A stretch of DNA of 8,071 bases from positions 12,230-20,300 of the forward strand of contig NZ_JADAKK010000018.1 of the NCBI RefSeq assembly GCF_020278625.1. Reading direction: 5' to 3'. Of the stretch, positions 1 through 6,247 are shown one piece after another. Under the pieces are notes generated by a model. It saw only the letters and a list, made by a program, of their open reading frames with translations, did no database searches and was not told the DNA's origin. The DNA comes from Wolbachia endosymbiont of Mansonella ozzardi (GTDB lineage Bacteria; Pseudomonadota; Alphaproteobacteria; Rickettsiales; Anaplasmataceae). How positions within the stretch are numbered: position 1 is the stretch's first letter; the number at the start of each line of letters is the position of its first letter. The position numbers were made by a program, and so were the translations under genes.

Positions 1-50
1 TAATATAAATAACTAGCATCAACTGGGTTTCTTTTACCTTTTTTTCTCAT
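1..50 (-). CDS. possible 5' end of a leftward gene cut by the window edge
   Basis: An ATG at 50-48 on the minus strand opens a frame with no stop through the left edge. The 16 visible residues read MRKKGKRNPVDASYLY. The very basic start (five Lys/Arg in the first seven residues) followed by a mixed polar stretch looks like a genuine N-terminus. However, no clear Shine-Dalgarno sequence precedes the ATG and sixteen codons are too few to prove coding. I do not recognise the protein. The frame could equally be a chance opening in non-coding DNA. Confidence 0.3.
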   Translation of the reverse strand, partial: MRKKGKRNPVDASYLY

Positions 51-93
51 CTGATAAAATTTTTAAATATTTATTACTAAAGTAGCATCTTAA

Positions 94-116
94 ATCCAAG
101 TGTTAGCTACTTGGAT
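94..116. repeat. short inverted repeat (8-bp stem, 7-nt loop)
   Basis: ATCCAAGT at 94-101 is perfectly complementary to ACTTGGAT at 109-116, with loop GTTAGCT. It is followed by 'gacaagag', the kind of tail that follows dispersed palindromic repeats in Wolbachia intergenic DNA. No T-run follows, so it is more likely a dispersed repeat than a terminator. Confidence 0.65.
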
Positions 117-150
117 GACAAGAGAAGGGGCTACTTGGATATATCCATAG
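106..150. repeat. direct repeat GCTACTTGGAT plus a perfect 12-bp palindrome
   Basis: GCTACTTGGAT occurs at 106-116 and again at 130-140, 24 bp apart. The second copy runs into the perfect palindrome TGGATATATCCA (136-147), itself flanked by CTA at 131-133 and TAG at 148-150. The pair looks like two partial copies of one palindromic element nested together. Confidence 0.55.
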
Positions 151-153
151 ATC

Positions 154-186
154 TGTCATTTCAGCGCTTGAAGTTGGAATCTAGGA
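154..186. repeat. degenerate Wolbachia-type palindromic repeat (ggaatctag family)
   Basis: The segment starting 'gtcatttcagcg' and ending 'ggaatctagga' matches in outline the common Wolbachia palindrome usually seen as gtcattCCAGCG...CGCTGGaatctag. The two arms (161-167 and 171-179) still pair only if G-T pairs are allowed, so this copy has drifted. Recognition is from memory of the repeat class. Confidence 0.5.
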
Positions 187-248
187 GTTTTATTTAAGTA
201 AGTGAGCATAAAAGTTATGTTAAAATGTACCATTTTTATGGAAAACTT

Positions 249-280
249 GATCCCAGCATCAAGTACTGGGACGACAGGAG
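249..280. repeat. Wolbachia-type palindromic repeat (gatcccag...ctgggacgacaggag)
   Basis: TCCCAG (250-255 region) pairs with CTGGGA (265-270 region) around a short loop containing 'catcaagta', and 'cgacaggag' follows directly. This arrangement, a tccag/ctggga stem followed by '(a/c)gacagg', is typical of dispersed short repeats in Wolbachia. It is a second repeat family beside the one at 154-186. Confidence 0.55.
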
Positions 281-342
281 AATGAGGTGCTGGTCTGCTA
301 ACCACAGGGCCACTTGCTTTTAACACATTCGAAACAAAAAGA

Positions 343-371
343 TTGAATATTTCTACAGAATTGTGTATAAT
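343..371 (+). promoter_or_regulatory. sigma70-like promoter upstream of the Rpn pseudogene
   Basis: TTGAAT at 343-348 (4 of 6 to TTGACA) is separated by exactly 17 bp from a perfect TATAAT at 366-371, which lies 27 bp upstream of the ATG at 399. A weak AAGTGA ribosome-binding sequence lies at 386-391. This is the best-formed promoter in the window, although the gene it serves is broken. Confidence 0.55.
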
Positions 372-398
372 TTTCAATACTTTTTAAGTGAATCTCTC

Positions 399-1274
399 AT
401 GGCTTTATCAAAATTTCTCAATCCAAAATTGGATTTAACCTTCAAGAAAATCTTTGGCGCTGAGAAAAACAAGAACATTCTTATCCGTTTTCTCAATGAT
501 ATCTTAGGATTTACCGGAATAGATACTATACAAGAAGTTGAGTTTCTTAGCACCTATATGAATCCTGAAATTGCCTCTGATAAACAGAGTATTGTTGACG
601 CTCTTTGCAAGGATTTTAGTGGGTTCAGATATGTGATTGAGATGCAGCTTGCGTGATAGAGGTTTTGAGAAACGCGTTCAGCTATATGCTGCTGAAGCTT
701 ATTCAAGGCAAGTTGGAAAAGGTGGCAAGTACATCGATTTAAAGACAGTATTCTTTACTGCTATTTCCGATAATACGATATTTCCTAAGGAAGCTGAGTA
801 CATTTCTACTCATAATATACAAGATGTAAAAACCAGTAGACATTACTAAAAAGATTTTCAGTTTGTCTTTGTTGAGTTGCCTAAGTTTCAAAAGAATAAA
901 GCAGAGCAGCTAGAAAGCACAGTAGAAAGGTGGTGCTTTTTTTAAGCATGCAGAGGATACTACAGACGAAGACTTAAGGAATATAGCAGGAAAATCACCA
1001 ATAATAAAACTAGCATATGATAAATTAGACAAGTTTCTCTGGAATGAGAAAGATCTAATAGCGTATGAAGAAAGATTAATGGACCTACGCAAAGAAGAAG
1101 GCATCCTCGCTCAAAAATTTGATGATGCTACTGAAAAAAGCAGAGCACAGAGCAGAGGGTAAAAACAGGCTAAAATAGTTGTGGCTAAAGACCTACTTAG
1201 TATCTGTTGATTTGATAGTTGAATCTATTGGAGTTCCTAAAGCTGAACTGCACAACTCAAAAAAGAAGTTATGA
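399..1274 (+). pseudogene. Rpn-family PD-(D/E)XK nuclease / putative transposase, degraded
   Basis: Intact members of this family (Rpn, PDDEXK_2) are DNA nucleases promoting recombination and are multicopy in Wolbachia and Rickettsia. The first 85 residues are readable from the ATG at 399: N-terminus MALSKFLNPK, then 'LDLTFKKIFG', with candidate catalytic residues D67 (SIVDALC) and E81/Q83 (VIEMQLA). The frame then hits TGA at 654 and resumes one base later as DRGFEKR...YAAEAYSRQ. A TAA at 847-849 interrupts it in frame, and it resumes as KDFQFVFVELPKFQK. A 7-T run (937-943) shifts it again before KHAEDTTDEDL...KFLWNEKDLIAYEE. The C-terminal tail is readable only by switching frames near the A-run at 1134-1139, near 1165 and near 1205, ending SVDLIVESIGVPKAEL...KKL with TGA at 1272. 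With at least three frame breaks and one nonsense codon it cannot make a full protein. The family call is firm; the precise lesion positions are inferred from frame changes. Confidence 0.88.
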
Positions 1275-1280
1275 GTTAAT

Positions 1281-1589
1281 TTAAAACCGCTCAGCTGAAC
1301 AGACAACGGCATCAACTTAAGAGCCTCCATTAGCAAACTCTTCCCAAGACAGATGGAGTTTGGACTTATCCACCTTATTACAGCTATACAATCTCCCTGG
1401 TTGAATTTTAACTTTAGCACGCATACTTGCTTTATCAAAAAAGGCTTAAAAGCTTTTTGGTGAACAAATTCCAATAAGTACTTGATAGGGTTTCTTCCTC
1501 ATTACACCAAATAAAACTGAAAAACTTAAACGATACCCAGCAATTTGATCTGGATTCCAAGGCCCTTGCGCATCATACTCTGGGACCAT
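1281..1589 (-). pseudogene. possible decayed leftward reading frame beyond the desulfurase gene
   Basis: An ATG at 1589-1587, overlapping the last codons of the cysteine desulfurase in another frame, opens a 47-codon frame ending in TAA at 1446-1448. It contains protein-like stretches such as EYDAQGPWNPDQIAGYR and FGVMRKKPYQVLIGICS. The same frame continues past that stop as FFDKASMRAKVKIQPGRLY and LSWEEFANGGS, to stops at 1317 and 1281. The W/P/G-containing composition is unlike random AT-rich DNA, which suggests a dead gene fragment. I recognise no family, and chance remains possible. Nothing else in 1275-1572 looks coding; the other long minus-strand frame there runs antisense over the Rpn tail. 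Confidence 0.25.
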
Positions 1590-2724
1590 ACATCTTATAG
1601 ATATTATACCAACAATCCACTATTTTTTCTACGTCTCGTGGTTTAGTTTTTTGACCTATACTGATTCTAATAGAACACTCTGCTTGCTCTTTTGTTGCCC
1701 CCATTGCAAGCAAAACATGGGAAGGTTCAACTTTTCCAGAAGAGCATGCAGAGCCATTGCCAACTGCAATGTTATTTAAGTCAAAATGCATGAGCTGCAC
1801 GTCACTCCTTACTTTCGGCATATAAATCAGACTTGTATTTGGTAACCTTTTGGAGTTTTGACCGAAGATTTTGATACCGCTGGCAAGGTTTAACAGCTCA
1901 CACTCCAATTGATCGCGTAGCTTCTTTATTTCATCCATTTTTGACAAAAGATATGGAATATCCTGCAATGCAGCAGAAAGACCTGCAATTGCAACAATAT
2001 TTTCCGTACCACCTCGTAATCCTTTCTCTTGTCCACCACCTATTACAATAGGCTCTATTACAAGTTTTTTGTCAAATATTAAAACTCCACTACCCGCTAT
2101 ACCGCCAAATTTATGAGCAGATAAAGTGAGTAAATCCACCCCTAAATCCTCCATATTAACTTCAGTTTTTCCAACGCTTTGAGCAACATCGGTGTGACAG
2201 ATTGCTCCAAATTTATGTGCTATTTCAGCTACTTCCTTAACAGGCTGAATAACCCCAGTTTCGTTATTAGCCATCATAGCTGAAACTACTACTCTATCTC
2301 CCTCGAGTTTGCTCAGAACCTTCTCTAGCTCTAAAAGATCAACAACACCTTCTTGGTTAACCGGTATTATATGTGGATTACATGTAGAATTGAGAATTGA
2401 AGGATGCTCTATAGCTGAAATTACATATCGATAGCCCACCATTCCTTTCATAACAAGATTATTTGCTTCAGTTGCACCAGACGTGAAAACTACCTCTTTA
2501 TCATCTAAAGCACCAATAATCCCACGAACATTATCTCTTGCATCCTGAAGAATCTTTCTCGCCTCTTGTCCCTTTCTGTGCAATGATGAAGGATTCAGAA
2601 TTTGTTTTGATAAGACCTCAAGTATACTCTTCTTTACACTGTCGATAATTGGAGAAGTTGCATTATAGTCAGCATATACGTAATCACTACCTAAAGAAAA
2701 GGAGCTTGAAGGTTTATCTGTCAT
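1573..2724 (-). CDS. cysteine desulfurase (NifS/IscS family, class V aminotransferase)
   Basis: A PLP-dependent enzyme that removes sulfur from L-cysteine as an enzyme persulfide, giving alanine and supplying sulfur for Fe-S clusters and probably tRNA thiolation. It is cytosolic. The 383 residues show the full fold-type I set: VYADYNAT start motif (16-23), TSGATEANN phosphate-binding loop (81-89), EHPS with H107, NNETG (153-157), HTDVAQ with PLP-contacting D179, SAHK with Schiff-base K205, and RGGTEN (237-242). The catalytic cysteine is C327 in NGSACSSG, followed by EPSHVL. Length is normal for the family. The ATG at 2724 gives the usual N-terminus, although its upstream sequence lacks a strong ribosome-binding site. 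It stands apart from any iscU/hscBA cluster in this window and may be the second desulfurase paralogue found in Rickettsiales, so I give no symbol. Divergent from the hydrolase gene across 161 bp. Confidence 0.93.
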   Translation of the reverse strand: MTDKPSSSFSLGSDYVYADYNATSPIIDSVKKSILEVLSKQILNPSSLHRKGQEARKILQDARDNVRGIIGALDDKEVVFTSGATEANNLVMKGMVGYRYVISAIEHPSILNSTCNPHIIPVNQEGVVDLLELEKVLSKLEGDRVVVSAMMANNETGVIQPVKEVAEIAHKFGAICHTDVAQSVGKTEVNMEDLGVDLLTLSAHKFGGIAGSGVLIFDKKLVIEPIVIGGGQEKGLRGGTENIVAIAGLSAALQDIPYLLSKMDEIKKLRDQLECELLNLASGIKIFGQNSKRLPNTSLIYMPKVRSDVQLMHFDLNNIAVGNGSACSSGKVEPSHVLLAMGATKEQAECSIRISIGQKTKPRDVEKIVDCWYNIYKMYGPRV

Positions 2725-2875
2725 TTAATTTAGGAAAACTTTTTATTACTCGCTATAACAGTCATATATATCAGCTTAACATGATAAAAAGCCTGTTGCA
2801 AAAACAGTAAAATTAATACATGATTAATATATACAAGATTTACATTAGTTAATGCCTATCGAGCAGGTTTTTATT

Positions 2876-2880
2876 AGGAG
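2876..2880 (+). promoter_or_regulatory. ribosome-binding site deciding a GTG start
   Basis: AGGAG lies 5 nt before GTG at 2886. This is one of the strongest Shine-Dalgarno sequences in the window and supports GTG, rather than the later ATG at 3006, as the hydrolase start. Confidence 0.75.
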
Positions 2881-2885
2881 CTACC

Positions 2886-3584
2886 GTGGTAGAAGTTTTT
2901 TTAAATAATGCAGCAAAAAAAATAGAAGGTGAGTATCACCAAAGTATAGAAGCTAACGCACCAGTTGTGCTAATTTTACATCACCACCCCCAATATGGGG
3001 GCAATATGAATAGTAAAATAATACATAATATATACGCATCTTTTATCGGAAACAGCTTTTCTGCATTGAAAATCAACTTCCGTGGTGTGGGAAAGTCCAC
3101 CGGAACTTTTGATAAGGGTATAGGGGAATTAACTGATGCTGCAGTAGCTATCGATTGGCTCCAAGAACATAACCCTAGCAACGTTCCAATTTGGATAGTT
3201 GGCTTTTCTTTCGGAGCATGGGTAGCCATGCAATTGACAATGCGCCGCCCTGAGGTAGTAGGTTTTGTTGCCCTTTCTCCTCCAGCAACAAAGTATGACT
3301 TCTCTTTTCTCTCTCCCTGTCCGGTTCCTGGGCTTATAATACAAAGCAGTAATGATACAATCTCAGAAGAAAGCGATGTAACAGAACTAGCAAAAAGGCT
3401 GATGAACTCAGTAAAAAGTGACCATATGGAATATCACATTATAGACGATACTAATCATTTCTTAAGAGATAAAGAAGAGGAGGTAGTTCAAATTATAGAC
3501 GACTATATAAAACTGCGCTTGAATAGTGTAGCTGTTTCTTCCAAAAAGACCAAAAAAGAGGTAAAAATAAGAGAGTATGCTTAA
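2886..3584 (+). CDS. alpha/beta hydrolase, COG2945-like
   Basis: A 232-residue serine hydrolase of the compact alpha/beta type; its substrate is unknown. The order of motifs fits the COG2945 group: LHHHPQYGGNMNSK (31-44, oxyanion-hole region), INFRGVGKSTGTFDKGIGE (63-81), nucleophile elbow GFSFG with S108 (106-110), VALSPP (128-133), a candidate acid D157 in SSNDTI, and the catalytic H191 in TNHFL. Together S108, D157 and H191 can form the triad. No signal peptide is visible, so it is probably cytosolic. The C-terminus ends in a lysine-rich tail (SSKKTKKEVKIRE) beyond the domain. Such proteins are widely conserved in alphaproteobacteria, including reduced intracellular ones. A small lipoprotein gene starts 52 bp downstream on the same strand and may be co-transcribed. 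Confidence 0.87.
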   Translation: MVEVFLNNAAKKIEGEYHQSIEANAPVVLILHHHPQYGGNMNSKIIHNIYASFIGNSFSALKINFRGVGKSTGTFDKGIGELTDAAVAIDWLQEHNPSNVPIWIVGFSFGAWVAMQLTMRRPEVVGFVALSPPATKYDFSFLSPCPVPGLIIQSSNDTISEESDVTELAKRLMNSVKSDHMEYHIIDDTNHFLRDKEEEVVQIIDDYIKLRLNSVAVSSKKTKKEVKIREYA

Positions 3585-3636
3585 TCTTTACAAACAAGAA
3601 AAATGAGTATAGTAATGTAAACAAAGAGGTTTTGTT

Positions 3637-3810
3637 ATGTTTAGGAAGTTGTTATTTCTTGTTTTTATTGTATCTATGTTACCAGGGTGTTCCCTAAGCA
3701 AGTCACGTAAGTTAAAAAGTCCATGTATAAGAGGTAATGAAAGTACTTCGTGCAGACTATACTCCGTTAATGACCATTGGTTAGGTAAGTACAAGATAGT
3801 AGCTCAATAG
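3637..3810 (+). CDS. small predicted lipoprotein, 57 residues
   Basis: The frame starts at ATG 3637 with an AGAGG ribosome-binding site at 3625-3629, 7 nt upstream, and stops at TAG 3808. Residues 1-18 read MFRKLLFLVFIVSMLPGC: a basic n-region, a hydrophobic core, and a lipobox LPGC with C18 as the lipidated residue. The mature part is only about 40 residues and hydrophilic, with two further cysteines (C30 in KSPCIR, C39 in TSCR) that could form a disulfide, then a Trp/Tyr-containing end. The 'KSPC' segment after a lipoprotein signal recalls small Rickettsiales lipoproteins of unknown function, but I do not assign a family. Serine follows C18 at +2, which does not argue for inner-membrane retention by the enterobacterial rule. 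It converges on lolD, with 9 bp between the stops. Confidence 0.75.
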   Translation: MFRKLLFLVFIVSMLPGCSLSKSRKLKSPCIRGNESTSCRLYSVNDHWLGKYKIVAQ

Positions 3811-3819
3811 ATTTTAGTT

Positions 3820-4509
3820 CTATACTGCATCCATTCGCAATTTTACCAGTGATTTATCTTTTAACTGTAAAATACAGTCTGCCTTTTCTGCAAGAAGGTA
3901 GTTGTGTGTTACTATAAGCATAGAGCTATTATTTTCCTTTACATACGAATATAACAGCAAAAACACATTCAAAGAATTTGTTGGATCTAAATTCCCCGTT
4001 GGTTCATCTGCAAGTAAAAGTCTTGGAGAATTTACAACGCTTCTTGCAATTGCAACTCTTTGCCTTTCTCCGCCAGAAATTTTAGATATTACACTACTTG
4101 CTTTGTCTTCCAAACCAAATTTTTCCAACATTGTCTGCGCATTTTTTATTGCCTCAGTTTTGCTTCTTCCCGCAATAAGTTGAGGAAGCATAACATTTTC
4201 CAATACCGATAACTCCTGTAACAAATAGTGAAATTGATAAACAAAGCTTAAAAAATTTCTTCTTATATGAGTTTTATGTTTATTGCTGGCTTGTGTACAA
4301 TTTACTCCATCTATTGTTACTATACCTGAAGTTGGCTTATCTAATAAACCTGCAATTTGCAATATAGTTGTTTTTCCTGATCCTGAATTGCCAATCAACG
4401 CAACTACTTGTCCTTTTGCGACCCTTAGGTTTATATCTTTTATAACAGCAGGAGCTTCTTTAAAGCTCTTATCTACAGAAGTTAGTTCTAGTGCTACGTC
4501 ACCACCCAT
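3820..4509 (-). CDS. lolD: LolD, ATP-binding subunit of the lipoprotein-releasing ABC transporter
   Basis: LolD hydrolyses ATP to drive the LolCE (or LolF-type) membrane subunits, which extract outer-membrane lipoproteins from the inner membrane and pass them to LolA. The 229 residues contain the complete ABC set: A-loop region near F16, Walker A GNSGSGKT (40-47), Q-loop YQF (91-93) followed by HYLLQELSVLENVMLP, which is typical of the LolD/MacB group, signature SGGERQ (145-150), Walker B LLLADEP (164-170), D-loop NLDP (173-176) and switch H202. Length matches the family. The ATG at 4509 begins MGGDVALELTSV; the upstream ribosome-binding site is weak (AGG 10 nt away). It starts 32 bp after the stop of the Fe-S carrier gene on the same strand, so co-transcription is likely. 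The transmembrane partners are not in this window. Confidence 0.9.
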   Translation of the reverse strand: MGGDVALELTSVDKSFKEAPAVIKDINLRVAKGQVVALIGNSGSGKTTILQIAGLLDKPTSGIVTIDGVNCTQASNKHKTHIRRNFLSFVYQFHYLLQELSVLENVMLPQLIAGRSKTEAIKNAQTMLEKFGLEDKASSVISKISGGERQRVAIARSVVNSPRLLLADEPTGNLDPTNSLNVFLLLYSYVKENNSSMLIVTHNYLLAEKADCILQLKDKSLVKLRMDAV

Positions 4510-4541
4510 GTTGAAAAGGCCTAGAAGGCATTCAGTAATAA

Positions 4542-5012
4542 TTAAACTGAGAAGCTATTACCACACCCACATTGAGACTTAGCAAGAGCATTTTTTATTT
4601 GAAACCCAGAACCACTTAGATCTTCAGTATAATCTATAACTGAGTCATTTAAAAATTTCGCCGAACAATTATCAACCATTAATATAGGATTTCCATTTTC
4701 GTCGTTAATTACTATATCTTTGCTTCTCCTGCTAAAGCTAGAATGACCTCTATAACCCTGCCTTTCTTCATAATCGTCATCATCGTCGTCATCAAATTCA
4801 TCATCGTAATCATCATCGTCATCACTCAAAGATAGACTTTTATTTATTTGATCTATAAGAAAGTTATACTTGAAGCCAGAACATCCACCACCTGAAACTG
4901 CAATCCGCAAAACAGAACTTTTGTTCTCTTCCTGCTCTACAAGGGAATGGATTTTCTTTAATGCATTGTCAGTCAAGTTAATATTGTAATCTGTTGACAT
5001 AGTCACTACCAT
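4542..5012 (-). CDS. A-type Fe-S carrier (IscA/ErpA/HesB family) with an acidic insertion
   Basis: A-type carriers bind an Fe-S cluster (or iron) through three cysteines and deliver it to client enzymes. Here they are C44 in SGGGCSGF and C148/C150 in the C-terminal QCGCGNSF, with the family core ILMVDNCSAKFLNDSVIDYTE (110-130) and LSGSGFQIKNA (132-142). Family members are normally about 105-120 residues; this has 156. The excess is an insertion at about 57-97, between KYNFLID and DIVINDENG. It holds 14 Asp in residues 64-80, then an Arg/Gly/Ser-rich stretch (RQGYRGHSSFSRRSK). The core on both sides is intact, so the protein is probably functional. The start is uncertain: ATG 5012 gives MVVT, while ATG 5000 gives MSTDYNINLT, closer to the usual family N-terminus; neither has a clear ribosome-binding site. 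ErpA is the most likely subtype but IscA cannot be excluded. lolD follows at 32 bp. Confidence 0.88.
   Translation of the reverse strand: MVVTMSTDYNINLTDNALKKIHSLVEQEENKSSVLRIAVSGGGCSGFKYNFLIDQINKSLSLSDDDDDYDDEFDDDDDDDYEERQGYRGHSSFSRRSKDIVINDENGNPILMVDNCSAKFLNDSVIDYTEDLSGSGFQIKNALAKSQCGCGNSFSV
4773..4823 (-). repeat. imperfect GAT/GAC triplet tract encoding poly-Asp
   Basis: Seventeen consecutive codons of the Fe-S carrier gene encode D5-Y-D2-E-F-D7. On the plus strand this appears as runs of atc/gtc triplets. Mixed GAT and GAC codons interrupt the repeat, which lowers slippage compared with a pure run. Length changes here would be in multiples of three and so would not break the frame. Confidence 0.85.
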
Positions 5013-5034
5013 TTATTATTTATAATTTATTATA
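4994..5034. promoter_or_regulatory. overlapping divergent promoter region between the Fe-S carrier gene and dgt
   Basis: Only 35 bp separate the two start codons if the carrier begins at 5012. For the rightward dgt gene, a perfect TTGACA lies at 4994-4999 inside the carrier's first codons. TATAAT at 5021-5026 is 21 bp further on, a long spacer; TATTTA at 5017-5022 gives 17 bp. For the leftward gene, TATAAT reads on the minus strand at 5034-5029, with TTGTTT at 5058-5053 (18 bp spacer) inside the dgt start. If both are used, the two polymerases would compete for the same stretch. Elements were matched by eye only. Confidence 0.35.
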
Positions 5035-5047
5035 GTGGAAATTTTAT

Positions 5048-6247
5048 ATGTCAAACAATAATTTTCTATTAAGTTATGCGTGTTTCCCAAGTAAAACAAG
5101 AGGAAGATATTTTAAAGAGCCAGAAGATGAAAACCGCAGCTGTTTTCAGCGTGATAGAGATCGTGTTATTCACTCTAATGCGTTTAGAAAATTGGAATAC
5201 AAAACACAAGTTTTTATCAATTATGAACACGACTACTATCGCACTCGGCTTACTCATAGCCTTGAAGTTGCACAAATTGCAAGATCTATTGCACGCAGAC
5301 TCGGTTTACATGAAGATATTACTGAATGCATAGCGCTTGCACACGACCTTGGTCATCCTCCGTTTGGTCACACAGGAGAGAATGCTCTAAAGAAATCAGT
5401 TCAAAATTTGAATCTTGATAGCGAGGAGTATGAATTTGACCATAACGTTCAGGCTATAAGGATTTTAACTTATCTTGAGCAAAAACATGCTGACTTTGAT
5501 GGTATGAATCTAAGTTGGGAAGTTATTGAAGGCATTGCAAAGCATAACGGTCCCTTGCTTGGTCGGAATGCAGTATTCCACACAAATAATCAACTATTGC
5601 TAGAATATAATGAAAAATATGATCTAAAACTTGAAGAATTCTCAAGCATTGAAGCACAAGTTGCCTCAATTGCTGATGATATTGCTTACAGTGTCCATGA
5701 TCTTGACGATGCACTCAGAGCAAATTTAGCAACTGTAGAAGATTTGTTCGATATTCCTTTAATCGGAGACACGTTTAAAGATGTAAAAAACCAATATTCA
5801 AAACTATCTCAGAGCAAACTTATACATGAATCACTGAGTAGAACCATAGGAATTATGATAAGTGATGTTGTTTCTCAGACTAAAAAAAATATTGAAGATT
5901 ACAAAATAGAAAGCGTAGAGGATGTAAGAAGTTCAAATAAGATGCTAGTTACATTTTCACCAGAAGTTGCAAATGCCACAAAAGAAATGAAAAAATTCAA
6001 CATGGAAAAAATGTATAGAAGCTATAAGCTAAACAGAACGATGAACAAAACAAAACGTATAGTACAGGAGCTCTTTCAATGTTTTTATGAAAATCCAGGA
6101 TTATTGCCCACAGAGTGGAAAAAGCTTTCTTATGAATTCAAGCGTTCAGTAGTAATATGCGACTACATCTCGGGTATGACAGACAGATTTGCCATACACG
6201 AGCATAGAAGAATTTTTGATACCTCCTACGAAATGACTTCTTTCTAA
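5048..6247 (+). CDS. dgt: deoxyguanosinetriphosphate triphosphohydrolase-like protein (HD domain)
   Basis: Hydrolyses dNTPs (classically dGTP) to the deoxynucleoside and triphosphate, helping to balance the dNTP pool. It is cytosolic and usually oligomeric. The 399-residue length fits the type 2 dGTPase-like family. Visible motifs in order: SNAFRKLEYKTQVF (43-56), YRTRLTHSLEVAQIAR (64-79) with metal-ligand H70, the HD pair H99-D100 in ALAHDLGHPPFGHTGE (96-111), a central FDHNVQAIRIL segment (130-140), and IADDIAYSVHDLDD (208-221) carrying the last metal-ligand aspartate. All expected metal ligands are present. ATG 5048 is the first start after the divergent promoter region; the GTGGAA at 5035-5040 is a modest ribosome-binding site. 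The stop TAA shares its last base with the ATG of ribD, so the two are translationally coupled. Substrate preference among dNTPs cannot be read from sequence. Confidence 0.93.
   Translation: MSNNNFLLSYACFPSKTRGRYFKEPEDENRSCFQRDRDRVIHSNAFRKLEYKTQVFINYEHDYYRTRLTHSLEVAQIARSIARRLGLHEDITECIALAHDLGHPPFGHTGENALKKSVQNLNLDSEEYEFDHNVQAIRILTYLEQKHADFDGMNLSWEVIEGIAKHNGPLLGRNAVFHTNNQLLLEYNEKYDLKLEEFSSIEAQVASIADDIAYSVHDLDDALRANLATVEDLFDIPLIGDTFKDVKNQYSKLSQSKLIHESLSRTIGIMISDVVSQTKKNIEDYKIESVEDVRSSNKMLVTFSPEVANATKEMKKFNMEKMYRSYKLNRTMNKTKRIVQELFQCFYENPGLLPTEWKKLSYEFKRSVVICDYISGMTDRFAIHEHRRIFDTSYEMTSF

Noticed and set aside
1193..1474. 93-codon minus-strand frame starting MEFVHQKAFKPF
   Set aside because: It runs antisense across the tail of the Rpn pseudogene, has no ribosome-binding site and no recognisable domain; a different minus-strand frame in the same place looks more protein-like.
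2793..2807. CTGTT-gcaaa-AACAG hairpin upstream of the hydrolase as an operator
   Set aside because: A 5-bp stem in AT-rich DNA is expected by chance and no second copy is present in the divergent region.
3588..3621. TTTACA/TGTAAA inverted pair between the hydrolase and lipoprotein genes as a terminator
   Set aside because: A six-base stem with a 22-base loop and no T-run is too weak to call.
3902..4183. plus-strand frames opposite lolD and at 4283-4582
   Set aside because: They are antisense shadows of the intact ABC ATPase gene and have no start signals or domain motifs.
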